Shown here piece after piece: positions 15,917-23,922 of a stretch of DNA of 32,399 bases. This DNA is from Acetobacter sp. AN02. Its GTDB lineage: Bacteria > Pseudomonadota > Alphaproteobacteria > Acetobacterales > Acetobacteraceae. The notes below the pieces were generated by a model. The model ran no database searches. It was not told the DNA's origin and saw only the letters and a program-made list of their open reading frames with translations. The stretch covers positions 1 to 32,399 of the forward strand of contig NZ_JAJJND010000022.1 in assembly GCF_029759835.1 (NCBI RefSeq), written 5' to 3'. Each line of letters starts with the position of its first letter. The stretch's first letter is position 1. A program made the position numbers and the translations under genes.

Positions 15917-17008
15917 TCAGCCGCGCGTGCTGACCCGTGCGCCGGAGCCGAAGGATTCCGCTCTGATCTTTACGGATTGCGGCGGGACGCCGCGGCGGAT
16001 CAGGGCGTCCGCCAGGGTTCTGGCCCGCAGCAGGGCCAGTTCGATCGCGCGTGCCTGATCGGCTGCGCTCATCGTGACGGCACCACCGCTTCCGAAGACG
16101 AACAGCGTTGCGTTTCTGCGGGAGTTCACGACCTTGGTCAGGATGTTGTCCTGGCCGGGTGCGAGCTGGTCTGAACCGGCCATGAAGTGGAACCGGGTGC
16201 CGTCCTTTGCAGACAGATCATAGGCCGGGCGGACCGGGTCCGGAACGGCGTTGTCTGCCGGGATGATCATACCGGGCACGACGGGTGCGGGCGGCGGTCC
16301 TGCGGGGATTTCCGGCAGGGCGCCCGTGGTCGTGGTTTCGCGCTTTGCGATTCCGGTGGAGAGGTCCGGGATCTGCAGTTCCGGCTCGTCCTGTTCGGTC
16401 GTGACCTTACGGGTTCCGGCAGGGGCGGCACGGGTCTGTGTGGCGGCGGGCTTTGGTGCCGGTGCAGAAGCCGGAGCCTGCGGAGCCGGTGTCTGGCCTG
16501 CGGCAGAGGTCTGTGCAGCCGGAGGGGTCGGATCCTGCCCTGCGGCATTCAGCATTGCGGACATGACGGGCGGGGTGCCTGTCGCGGGTGTGCCTGCGGC
16601 CGGAGGAGCCGTGCCGGAGCTAGGTTTCTGCGCGGCGGGCTGTCCGGGCGGCGGCGGCGGGAAGTCCGGCACGAGCGAGCCGTTCTGCGCTTCCACGCGA
16701 TGGGTGTAGTTCCGGGCCGTCACGAGGTGGTTCGTGATGGAGTCACGCAGCTCCTGTGAGGGCAGGACGGGCCGTGTCGACGGGGTGAGACCGATTTTGG
16801 GATAGGGCTGGTTCTGTCCCGGCGGCGGCAGGCGCTGCTGCGCGACCAGTCCGCCCTCGGCCTGATGGAACGTGTCCATGGCCAGCTGTGCCGGGTCCCG
16901 GTGCTGACATCCTCCGAGGAGGCTGAGGCAGATCATCGCCCCGCCGGACAGGAGGGCGGGATGATGTGCGGGCCTGCGGGCGCGGGAGGACGACGGGTGC
17001 GGTCTCAT
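15917..17008 (-). CDS. Lipoprotein with Pro/Ala-rich linker and OmpA-like C-terminal domain
   Basis: A 363-aa protein with a basic N-terminus and a lipobox LGGC, with Cys34 as predicted lipidation site, so it should be anchored in a membrane facing the periplasm. Residues about 115-240 are rich in Pro, Ala, Thr and Gln and probably form a flexible spacer. The last ~100 residues (RFHFMAGSDQLAPGQDNILTKV through QARAIELALLRARTLADALIRRGVPPQSVKIRAESFGSG) resemble the OmpA/MotB peptidoglycan-binding fold. The family is called from pattern and not exactly identified. The start at 17008 has AGGGCGGA just upstream. The gene is divergent from the clpP-like gene. It may tether the envelope, but no partner is visible. 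Confidence 0.75.
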   Translation of the reverse strand: MRPHPSSSRARRPAHHPALLSGGAMICLSLLGGCQHRDPAQLAMDTFHQAEGGLVAQQRLPPPGQNQPYPKIGLTPSTRPVLPSQELRDSITNHLVTARNYTHRVEAQNGSLVPDFPPPPPGQPAAQKPSSGTAPPAAGTPATGTPPVMSAMLNAAGQDPTPPAAQTSAAGQTPAPQAPASAPAPKPAATQTRAAPAGTRKVTTEQDEPELQIPDLSTGIAKRETTTTGALPEIPAGPPPAPVVPGMIIPADNAVPDPVRPAYDLSAKDGTRFHFMAGSDQLAPGQDNILTKVVNSRRNATLFVFGSGGAVTMSAADQARAIELALLRARTLADALIRRGVPPQSVKIRAESFGSGARVSTRG

Positions 17009-17054
17009 TATCCGCCCTGTCTAGACCATCTGCGTGCCGAGTGAAATTCCCGGA

Positions 17055-17085
17055 CGTGAAATTCGTGCCGGTCGCACTATATAAA
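17055..17085 (+). promoter_or_regulatory. Possible heat-shock-type promoter of the clpP-like gene
   Basis: CGTGAAA at 17055-17061 and CTATATAAA at 17077-17085 are separated by 15 bases. This loosely fits a sigma-32 pattern (CTTGAAA, then CCCATnT-like), in the 212-bp gap upstream of the clpP homologue. The TATAAA could equally be a sigma-70 -10 box. No expression evidence exists here, so the call is tentative. Confidence 0.3.
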
Positions 17086-17095
17086 TGCCTGCAGT

Positions 17096-17153
17096 CTGCC
17101 CCGGGGGGGGCAGGTGCCTTCCGGTTCCGGCAGGTGTGTCCTGACGGAACCGG
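17096..17153 (+). promoter_or_regulatory. Two GC-rich inverted repeats in the clpP leader
   Basis: CTGCCCC (17096-17102) can pair with GGGGCAG (17107-17113), with a G-run of eight between the arms. A second perfect 8-bp stem, CCGGTTCC (17121-17128) with GGAACCGG (17146-17153), has a 17-base loop. Both lie in the untranslated leader before the clpP-like start and after the TATAAA candidate. They may stabilise the leader or act in attenuation. A short GGGGGCTTT follows the second stem. Confidence 0.4.
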
Positions 17154-17220
17154 GGGCTTTGCGGTCGGGGCGGAGCAGGATAGACAGATGACGGTTCGAT
17201 ATGAAACAGGAGTTACCCGG

Positions 17221-17874
17221 ATGACGGGCATGATCAGGATGGATGACGACAACCCCGACATTCCGGCCCCCGAGGATGCTCCCGACGGGAAGGAAGCCGA
17301 TGAGAACAAGACGCTTTCCTCTCCGGTCAGCGAGCTGGAGAAGCGTCTGTTTGACCAGCGTTCCGTTCTGATTTTCGGCGGGATCAACGACAAGATCGCC
17401 CGTGATGTGACGGGCCGTCTTCTGGCTCTGGCTGGGACGTCTGACAAGCCGATCAACGTGTATGTCAATTCGCCTGGCGGTCATGTCGAGAGCGGCGATA
17501 CGATTCATGACATGATCCGTTTTGTTGACGGCATCGCGCCCGTGAACGTGATCGGGACGGGCTGGGTCGCATCTGCGGGCGCGCTGATTTTTGCGGCGGG
17601 TCATAAGGACCGTCGTTTCTGTCTGCCCAACACGCGTTTCCTGCTGCATCAGCCGATGGGCGGCGTGCGTGGTCCGGCGACGGATATTGATATCGAGGCG
17701 CGTGAGATCCTGAAGATGCGTGAGCGTCTGAACCGTCTGTTCGCGCGTGAGACCGGGCAGACCTATGAGAAGATCTGCAAGGACACGGACCGCAATCACT
17801 GGATGTCCGGTGAGGAGGCGATTTCCTACGGGCTTGTGACCAGGATCATTTCGAGCCTGTCCGAAGTCAGCTAA
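17221..17874 (+). CDS. ClpP-like protease subunit with Ser-His-Asn triad
   Basis: A 217-aa ClpP homologue, the proteolytic subunit that assembles into heptameric rings and works with Clp ATPases. The start at 17221 has AGGAG 8 bases upstream; an in-frame ATG at 17188 is the alternative. The family core is clear: YVNSPGGHVESGDTIHDMI, nucleophile Ser118 in GWVASAGALI, RFCLPNTRF, and His143 in LLHQPMGG. Aligned with E. coli ClpP ([20 protein letters not shown]), the catalytic Asp falls on Asn192 in DTDRNHWMSGEEAISYGLV. A Ser-His-Asn triad is known from Listeria ClpP1, which is less active alone. It also has a longer acidic N-terminal extension (about 30 residues) than E. coli ClpP. It is probably a second ClpP, not the main clpPX subunit; no clpX or tig lies beside it. 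Confidence 0.88.
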   Translation: MTGMIRMDDDNPDIPAPEDAPDGKEADENKTLSSPVSELEKRLFDQRSVLIFGGINDKIARDVTGRLLALAGTSDKPINVYVNSPGGHVESGDTIHDMIRFVDGIAPVNVIGTGWVASAGALIFAAGHKDRRFCLPNTRFLLHQPMGGVRGPATDIDIEAREILKMRERLNRLFARETGQTYEKICKDTDRNHWMSGEEAISYGLVTRIISSLSEVS

Positions 17875-17999
17875 TCCGGCCGTGGGGCGGGGGTGGCTTC
17901 CGGATCGGAGGCGTGCCCCGTCCGCGTGCTGAATCTGAGGTGTGTGGCCCGATCCGTTTACGGACTGCGCGCCCTGCGCAGAAAGAGGTGAGACGGGTC

Positions 18000-19010
18000 A
18001 TGACGGCACTGAGCGATATCTATTCCAGGCTTCCTGACAATATTGACGATCTTCCGAAGCCGATGACGCCGGAGGATGTGGCTGAGGCAGACCGGCGTGC
18101 CCGCCACTGGAGTTCCTCCATCCCCGGTCCGCTGCGCCCGGGTTCCCCGGAGCACAAGAAGGCGGTGGCGGATATGTTCCGCGAGACCTTCAATCCTTAT
18201 AAGCCGTCCGTGATTGACTGGCCGGAGCTTGATCCGCAGACGCTCAGGCGCATCACGTCCCTTCCGATCTGGGATATTGCGGTGCAGACGGAGGGCAAGG
18301 CCCGGCTGCGTATGGCTGCGTATGCCCGTGTGATTGACGATCCGGACATGAAGGATGCGATTTCCCGCAATGCCTGGGAAGAGAATCGCCATAAGGAGGT
18401 TCTGTCGCGCCTTGTCGAGGCCTATGGCATCGAGATGGCTCCGGAGCCGCCCTATATCGAGCCGGATGATGTCGAGTGGGCCTATCTGGTGACCGGATTT
18501 TCCGAATGTGTGGACAGTTTCTTCGCGTTCGGCCTGTTCCGGGTGGCTGAGGATTCCGGTTTCTTTCCGCCTGAGCTGATCGAGACGTTCGAGCCCGTGA
18601 TGCAGGAGGAATGCCGCCATATCCTGCTGTTTGCGAACTGGCTGGCCTGGTATCGCGCGACGATGCCGCTGTGGCGTCGCCCGTGGTTTGAGGCGAAGGT
18701 CGTGGCTGTCTGGGCTTTCCTTGCCTGGGAGCGGATCGGTCTTGCCCGGTCTGTCGATGCTGACGGGGTTGAGCATACCCAGGACAATAATTTTACGGTC
18801 AGCGGCGCGAAGGATATGAGCGCGGATGACCTGTCCCTGCCGGATTTCCTGCAGCTGTGTCTGAGTGAGGATGAGCGCCGCTTTTCCGGGTATGACGAAC
18901 GGCTGGTCCGTCCGACCACCACGCCGGCCATCGCGAAGGCACTGGTGTTCGTGCTGGGTCTGTTCGGTAAGCGTCCGGGCGGCTCCGCGCTGAAGACGGC
19001 GGCGGCCTGA
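18000..19010 (+). CDS. Ferritin-like di-iron protein
   Basis: A 336-aa protein whose central part has the ordered iron ligands of a di-iron four-helix bundle: Glu98 (TEGKAR), Glu128-x-x-His131 (EENRH), Glu169 (SECVDSF) and Glu204-x-x-His207 (EECRH). This Glu/ExxH/Glu/ExxH order is the signature of ferritin-like oxidases. The N-terminal 75 residues and the C-terminal 90 lie outside the bundle, and the C-terminus has hydrophobic stretches (VVAVWAFLAWERIG, ALVFVLGLFG) that could associate with a membrane. The ATG at 18000 follows GAGGTGAG; the frame is open further upstream without a better start. The precise family and reaction are not recognised. It sits alone after the clpP-like gene. Confidence 0.75.
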   Translation: MTALSDIYSRLPDNIDDLPKPMTPEDVAEADRRARHWSSSIPGPLRPGSPEHKKAVADMFRETFNPYKPSVIDWPELDPQTLRRITSLPIWDIAVQTEGKARLRMAAYARVIDDPDMKDAISRNAWEENRHKEVLSRLVEAYGIEMAPEPPYIEPDDVEWAYLVTGFSECVDSFFAFGLFRVAEDSGFFPPELIETFEPVMQEECRHILLFANWLAWYRATMPLWRRPWFEAKVVAVWAFLAWERIGLARSVDADGVEHTQDNNFTVSGAKDMSADDLSLPDFLQLCLSEDERRFSGYDERLVRPTTTPAIAKALVFVLGLFGKRPGGSALKTAAA

Positions 19011-19024
19011 CTGTTTTTTCCGCG

Positions 19025-19060
19025 CCGCGGGGTTGTGATGCCCTGCGGCGGTCCGGTTTT
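19025..19060 (+). terminator. Terminator candidate between convergent ferritin-like and glycosyltransferase genes
   Basis: CCGCGGGG (19025-19032) pairs with CCCTGCGG (19041-19048), one G-U pair and an 8-base loop, followed after a GC-rich gap by TTTT at 19057-19060. It lies in the short gap between two convergent genes. The distance to the T-run makes it a weak intrinsic terminator. Confidence 0.4.
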
Positions 19061-22000
19061 CAGCTGCGGGCCGAGGCTTCGGGATGCACGTCCAGCCAGG
19101 GATGGCGTGCGAGGATGTGATCCACGACCCGGGCCTTGTGCCGGATTTTCTCCGTGACGCTGTTGGTCATGGAACTGCCGTGTACGCGGTATTCCGCAAC
19201 GATTTCCGGCAGATGCGCGCCGTGCAGGCCGAGTTCGGTGCAGCCTGCCCAGAGGTCGTAATCCTCCCAGCCCATGGCGTCCCGGCTGACGTAATATCCG
19301 CCGCAGGCTGCCCAGGCCCAGACGGCGACGAGCGCCATTGCATCGATATAGTTCCCGTCCTGCAGGCGCAGGGGCTGCTCCGGGGCGTCGCCCATGACGG
19401 CGTGATGTCCGCCCGGTCCGAACTGCCTTAGCAATGGCCAGACATAGGCGGTCATGGGACCGGCGGCGCTCAGCAGGGCGGTGCAGGCATCGGGCAGCAG
19501 GCGGTTATCGGCATCAAGCGAGAGGAAATATGGCGTCCGGCTGGCGGACACGCCGATATTGCGGGCGCCGCCGAGCCCGGCATTCGTGACGGAACGCAGG
19601 ACCAGCAGGCGGTTGAAGCGGCTGGCGTGGTGCTTTGCCCAGGAGAGGATCAGCGCGACGGAGTCGTCTGAGGAGCCGTCATCCACCACGATCAGATCGA
19701 GCTGTTCCAGGGTCTGTGCCCGGGCGGAGTCGAGCGCCTCCGTGATGTGCTCTGCGTAGTTGTAGCAGGTGATGAGGATCGTGACCTCGGCCTCGCCCAG
19801 GGCGTCGTGATGGAAGAGCGTTTCCGAGTCCGGGATGACGGGCAGGGGGCGGAGCGGATGCGCGGCGCGCAGAAGCTGGAGTTCCGCGGCGCGGGTGGCT
19901 TCCTCTCCGCCGCCCAGTCCGGCGATGACGGTGCCGAAGGTGCGGGCCTGACGCCAGGGGCCGAAGCGCCACAGGACGTCGTGGTATGCGTTGCGGGCCA
20001 TACGTGCGCGCAGGTCCGGATCATCCAGAAGCCGGGTCAGGGCGTCTTCCCATTCCGCTTCGCTCTGCGCGAGGAAGCCGGTCACGCCGTTTTCGATGGC
20101 TGCACGGTAGGGGGCTGTCGGGGAGACTACGGAGGGAACGCCTGCGAGGGCGGCTTCCATGTATTTGATCTCGCTTTTGGCCTCGCAGAAGACGTTGTCC
20201 GATTCCAGCGGGGCGATGGAGATGTCGAAGTGTGCGAATTCATCCGGCAGATCCGGGAGCTGCACGACATCGCGCCATTCGATCTGGTTCTGCACGAGGG
20301 CCAGTTCGGGGAATTCGTCCATCAGCAGGATCGGCTGCCGGTTTGCCTTTTCCCGGAACAGCACCAGGCGAAGTTCGGGTCTGGCGCGCATCAGCCGGGC
20401 GAGGACGCCGCAGACCAGTCCGAAATCTCTCTGATGCGTCCGGGTGCCGGAGGTATAGCCGATGCGGAGCAGTCCGTCCCTGCCGGTCTTTTCGTGCAGG
20501 CGGAAGGCGCGTCTGCTGCGGCGGAGCGTTTCCTGGTCGAAGATGTTTGGCAGCGTCCAGGCAAGCTGCCGGATACGCCTCATATGTGTTGCGAGGACGT
20601 CCGTGGAGGCGGTGCAGGCATCGGAGGCGTCGAGGGTTCTGCGCATGTTGGAGAACATGCGATGGGTGCCTTCCTCCGTTGCGCCGATGGTGCGGATACC
20701 GTCGATGATCGCGACGCTGGCCAGCGCGGGGAGGAAGACGAGGTCATCCGTATCGAAGACGATTTTCGCGCCGTATTCCCGGGCCAGGGAGGTGAGGATA
20801 TGGACGTGTTCGCTGTATTCGACGCGCCAGAGGATGACGACATCCGCCCATTTCAGATCATCGGGGCTGACGGCGGCGCAGTCGCGGGTCCGGGTTTCAT
20901 GTCCGGCCATCGCGCAGGCGGCGGCATTGCGGGTGCAGCGGTAGATCGTGCCGGGGGTTGTCGGCTCTCCGGAGACGAACAGCACGTTTCGCCGGAGGAA
21001 GGCGTCCGGGAGCAGTGCGGGCTGCCGGGGGGGCTCGATGGCAGGAGCGGGAGGCTGTGGCAGGAGGCAGGGCGGCGGCGGGCAGGGTTCGGGAGTGTCG
21101 GGCGCAGGGGGCAGGTCCGGCACGAACGGGGCGAGGCCGGGCCGCAGCGCGGCACGCGCGATACGGCGGAACATGCTCCCGGGGGCCGAGAGGAAGTCGC
21201 GAAGCGCTGTCAGGGCCTCATCCCGGGTCCGGATTTCCGCACTGAATCGTTCCAGCGTCGCGCTCTGCCGGCTCATGACGGCCGTGGCCCGGGCCGTCCA
21301 TTCGTTCAGTTCCGCAATGCGTGTTCCTGCGGCGGCCCTGTCTGCTTCAAGGGCTGTTTTCTCGCCGTTCAGTTCCGCGATTTTGCTGCGGAGGATATCT
21401 GCGTCTGATTCTGCCCTTCGTGCTGCCTCGTCTGCGCGCAGCAGCTGACTGGAGCATGAGGAGAGTTCGCGGCGGGTTTCGATCAGACGGGCTTCCGCTT
21501 TGCCCAGGTGCTCCCGTTCCTGATGCAGTCTGGCTTCGAGAGCCCAGCGTTCCCCGGCAGCGGCAAAGCGCGTGCGGAGGCGGATTCCGGTTTCCCGGTC
21601 TCCGGGAGGGTGTCCCGCCAGCAGAGCCGTGGCCGGAGAAAGGGGGAGTCTGGCGAAGAGGGCCGGCCCGGGGTCTCCGGGGAAAGGCAGGGAGATGATG
21701 TCCTCAGGAAGAGATACATCTCTTGTCCCCTGTGAGCCGGCGATCAGCAGCAGAAGGCCGGAGGATTCGAGGCGCTGCGTCAGTGCGGACAGCCGGTCCG
21801 GCGCGTGGCGGGCGGCGTGCGCGACGATCAGATCGAATCCGGCATGATCCGGCAGCGTGCCGTCCGCCGCGGGTCGTCCGGTTTCAAGGCCCAGGGCAAG
21901 TTCCGAGTCTGCCCGGCGGATCAGCTCCGCGACAGCTTCATCGGTGTCTGCGAGCAGGCACCGGCGGGGGGGCAGATGGCGGAGAATCCATGAGAGAAGG

Positions 22001-22134
22001 GGCAGGGCGCTGCAGGCGGCCGGATCGGTGCGGAGGGACGGGGGCTCTCTCAGAAGCTGTGATAATTCTGCCACGTCGGGGGAGAGAAGGGAGGCGGTTG
22101 CCGGATCGGGGAGAGAGGAACTGGAGGAGGGCAA
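19060..22134 (-). CDS. Large bifunctional glycosyltransferase (coiled coil, GT-B core, GT2 domain)
   Basis: This 1024-aa protein has four parts. Residues 1-185 form an alpha/beta region with a FDLIVAHAARHAP segment that faintly resembles a methyltransferase-like fold. Residues 190-315 are a long coiled coil. A Pro-rich linker covers about 340-375. A GT-B glycosyltransferase (about 383-740) contains KIVFDTDDLVF, GYTSGTRTHQRDF, FDISIAPLESDNVFCEAKSEIKYMEAALAGVPSV and NGVTGFL. A GT-A family 2 domain (about 782-1015) has VTILITCYNYAEHITEALDS, VVDDGSSDDS and the DxD at Asp874/Asp876 in LDADN. It therefore carries two sugar-transfer activities. The GT-B core is paralogous to the first module of the glycosyltransferase at 23923. 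It diverges from the beta-roll protein gene, suggesting roles in glycosylating a surface protein or polysaccharide. Confidence 0.88.
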   Translation of the reverse strand: MPSSSSSLPDPATASLLSPDVAELSQLLREPPSLRTDPAACSALPLLSWILRHLPPRRCLLADTDEAVAELIRRADSELALGLETGRPAADGTLPDHAGFDLIVAHAARHAPDRLSALTQRLESSGLLLLIAGSQGTRDVSLPEDIISLPFPGDPGPALFARLPLSPATALLAGHPPGDRETGIRLRTRFAAAGERWALEARLHQEREHLGKAEARLIETRRELSSCSSQLLRADEAARRAESDADILRSKIAELNGEKTALEADRAAAGTRIAELNEWTARATAVMSRQSATLERFSAEIRTRDEALTALRDFLSAPGSMFRRIARAALRPGLAPFVPDLPPAPDTPEPCPPPPCLLPQPPAPAIEPPRQPALLPDAFLRRNVLFVSGEPTTPGTIYRCTRNAAACAMAGHETRTRDCAAVSPDDLKWADVVILWRVEYSEHVHILTSLAREYGAKIVFDTDDLVFLPALASVAIIDGIRTIGATEEGTHRMFSNMRRTLDASDACTASTDVLATHMRRIRQLAWTLPNIFDQETLRRSRRAFRLHEKTGRDGLLRIGYTSGTRTHQRDFGLVCGVLARLMRARPELRLVLFREKANRQPILLMDEFPELALVQNQIEWRDVVQLPDLPDEFAHFDISIAPLESDNVFCEAKSEIKYMEAALAGVPSVVSPTAPYRAAIENGVTGFLAQSEAEWEDALTRLLDDPDLRARMARNAYHDVLWRFGPWRQARTFGTVIAGLGGGEEATRAAELQLLRAAHPLRPLPVIPDSETLFHHDALGEAEVTILITCYNYAEHITEALDSARAQTLEQLDLIVVDDGSSDDSVALILSWAKHHASRFNRLLVLRSVTNAGLGGARNIGVSASRTPYFLSLDADNRLLPDACTALLSAAGPMTAYVWPLLRQFGPGGHHAVMGDAPEQPLRLQDGNYIDAMALVAVWAWAACGGYYVSRDAMGWEDYDLWAGCTELGLHGAHLPEIVAEYRVHGSSMTNSVTEKIRHKARVVDHILARHPWLDVHPEASARS

Positions 22135-22333
22135 GAGCTGTGATCCGTCTGGATGCCCGATCCCGGAGATGGACGGGCTGTTGATTTTAAATAATATTTC
22201 TTTGTGAATCCCACGTCATTACTCATATAGGTCCGGCTTTGCGGGGAAGCGAGAGCTAAAGCGGGATAAAGCGTGGCGCGGCTGTGTTTTTTTCTGTCTC
22301 CGGATGAGATTCTGTTTGCGCGCAGACATGATT

Positions 22334-22368
22334 TTGACATACAAGATCGAAGGTATCTTGTATGTCGA
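22334..22368 (+). promoter_or_regulatory. Inverted repeat over a TTGACA promoter element upstream of the beta-roll gene
   Basis: A perfect 12-bp inverted repeat, GACATACAAGAT (22336-22347) and ATCTTGTATGTC (22355-22366) with a 7-base spacer, overlaps a consensus -35 TTGACA at 22334-22339. A partial -10 match (TATCTT) lies 15 bases after the -35, inside the right arm. The repeat could be a repressor operator on the promoter or, if transcription starts upstream, a leader hairpin that protects the mRNA. No U-run follows, so it is not a terminator. Confidence 0.6.
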
Positions 22369-22423
22369 CGGTTCCGCTCCGGACTGCCGCTTGGATGAAC
22401 TCAGTTCTTGAGGATTTTTGGTT

Positions 22424-23854
22424 ATGGCAATTGTAACCGTGGTGGGAGCCAGCGCTGGCAGTACCATTAACGTGACGGTCGATGGTGCAGCGACGGGTTC
22501 GCTCGGCACGATGATCACCCAGTACAGTGATGTTCTGGCTGCCGGTCTGGCGAGTAAATCGATTACTGGGCAAGTTCTTTCTCAGAGTTCGGCCTCATCA
22601 CAGACTCTTCTCCGGAGTGTGAATACGCCTACCGACTCTAGCTCCAGCACATACGGTGTAATAACGACTGGTGGCGCATACGTTGTCAGCGGGAATACCG
22701 GTTATGTTACTTTTGGTGCGCCGGGCGACGTGTCAAGCAACACGCTTGGTGAGCCTGTGTACATTGACGTTGCAGGCTCCACAGCGAAGCAGATCAGCGT
22801 TGAGGGTGGTTCCCGCAATGGTGCGGTTCTTACCGCAGGCAGTTCGGGTGGTACGTATGTTGCGGGCACAGGTGACAATATGTTCATCGGTGGAACGCAG
22901 TCCGGTGCTTCTGGCTGGTCTGTCACGACAGGCGACGGCAATGATACGGTGATTGCCGGTAACGGCTCTAATAGCATTGCTGCAGGTGCTGGTGAAAATA
23001 CGATCATCCTGAATAACGGTCTGTCTACGGTGAATTCCACCGGCAACGACACGATCGTCGGTACGGCCTCCGATCAGCATGTCAACCTGCTGGGTGGTAA
23101 ATCCACGGTTCAGATCGGTTCCAGTGCATTTGTTCATGACGAGTCGGCCAACAACCGGATTACGGTTGGTGGTGCCTCCACGGTTCTTGGCGGCACGACC
23201 GGCACGATCGCTCTGGGCGGAACTTCTGGCACCGTTGCCGGCGGCACGAACGACACGATCAGCGCATCCGGTGATGCGACCGTCGCTCTTACGAACGGCG
23301 GCAGTATCAGCACGGGCGGTGCTCTGTCCTTCCTTAACGGCACGGGTCAGACGACGATCACGGCTGCAGGCGGCACGATCTTCGGTGCGGGCGGTCTAGA
23401 CGCTATTACCAACAGCACGACGACTAACCCGACGGCTTCGCTGATGTTTGTTGCCAACTCTGGCAACGAGACCCTAGACGGTGCGAATTCCCAGAATGGG
23501 CTCGTTGCGTTCGGTAATACGAATCTCTACTCTGGCAGTCAGGTGTTCATCGGTGGCACGGCGTCTGATACGCTTGCGGCCGGTGTAGGCGATGCCACGT
23601 TGACGGGTGGTTCAGGCGCATCCAACGTTTTCGCCTTCCGTGACGGCGTTGCCGGCGGCAACTACACGATCACAGACTTCAATGCGGCTTCTGGCAACGT
23701 TGTCTTCCTGTATGGCTATGGTGCTAACGAGGTTCAGAATGCTCTGGGTACGGCTCAGGCTACGGGTGGCAGCACGACCATCCAGCTGAGCGATAACAGC
23801 CGCATCACGTTCCAGAACGTGACCAGTCTGAACCAGTCTGACTTCTTTGCCTGA
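22424..23854 (+). CDS. Beta-roll repeat protein, probable type I-secreted surface protein
   Basis: A 476-aa protein dominated by Gly, Ser, Thr, Asn, Ala and Val, with no cysteine and very few Met or Lys. The ATG at 22424 has GAGGA at 22410-22414. There is no Sec signal peptide. RTX-like repeats are clearest around residues 168-195 (GDGNDTVIAGNGSNSIAAG, then GAGENTIIL), with degenerate GNDTI/TNDTI units after. The last ~80 residues (NVFAFRDGVAGG, YTITDF, VVFLYGYGANEV, TTIQLSDNSRITF, ending DFFA) match the C-terminal module often seen on calcium-binding proteins exported by type I secretion without a signal peptide. A strong terminator and an operator-like repeat suggest a separately controlled, highly expressed unit. 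The flanking glycosyltransferases make O-glycosylation of its many Ser/Thr plausible. No type I exporter is in the window. Adhesin, S-layer-like or biofilm roles are all possible. Confidence 0.8.
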   Translation: MAIVTVVGASAGSTINVTVDGAATGSLGTMITQYSDVLAAGLASKSITGQVLSQSSASSQTLLRSVNTPTDSSSSTYGVITTGGAYVVSGNTGYVTFGAPGDVSSNTLGEPVYIDVAGSTAKQISVEGGSRNGAVLTAGSSGGTYVAGTGDNMFIGGTQSGASGWSVTTGDGNDTVIAGNGSNSIAAGAGENTIILNNGLSTVNSTGNDTIVGTASDQHVNLLGGKSTVQIGSSAFVHDESANNRITVGGASTVLGGTTGTIALGGTSGTVAGGTNDTISASGDATVALTNGGSISTGGALSFLNGTGQTTITAAGGTIFGAGGLDAITNSTTTNPTASLMFVANSGNETLDGANSQNGLVAFGNTNLYSGSQVFIGGTASDTLAAGVGDATLTGGSGASNVFAFRDGVAGGNYTITDFNAASGNVVFLYGYGANEVQNALGTAQATGGSTTIQLSDNSRITFQNVTSLNQSDFFA

Positions 23855-23881
23855 TATTTTCCTTCTGGAAGTTTCGGAAAA

Positions 23882-23911
23882 GGCCGGCCCCGAAAGGGGC
23901 CGGTTTTTTTT
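23882..23911 (+). terminator. Strong intrinsic terminator of the beta-roll gene
   Basis: CCGGCCCC (23884-23891) pairs perfectly with GGGGCCGG (23896-23903) around a GAAA tetraloop, immediately followed by eight T residues (23904-23911). It begins about 28 bases after the beta-roll stop codon. This is the clearest rho-independent terminator in the window, and it isolates the beta-roll gene from the glycosyltransferase that starts 11 bases later. Confidence 0.95.
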
Positions 23912-23922
23912 ATTCCCGGAAT

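Noticed and set aside
17913-17999. N-terminal extension of the ferritin-like protein
   Set aside because: The extra 29 residues are Arg-rich and unlike a protein start, while ATG 18000 has a good ribosome-binding site.
19747-21408. 553-aa open frame on the plus strand
   Set aside because: It is antisense to the 1024-aa glycosyltransferase and has no recognisable motif; a shadow frame.
22924-23850. Repetitive GGC/ACG-rich stretches as a possible CRISPR or tandem repeat array
   Set aside because: The repeats are protein-coding beta-roll units of irregular length with no spacer structure.
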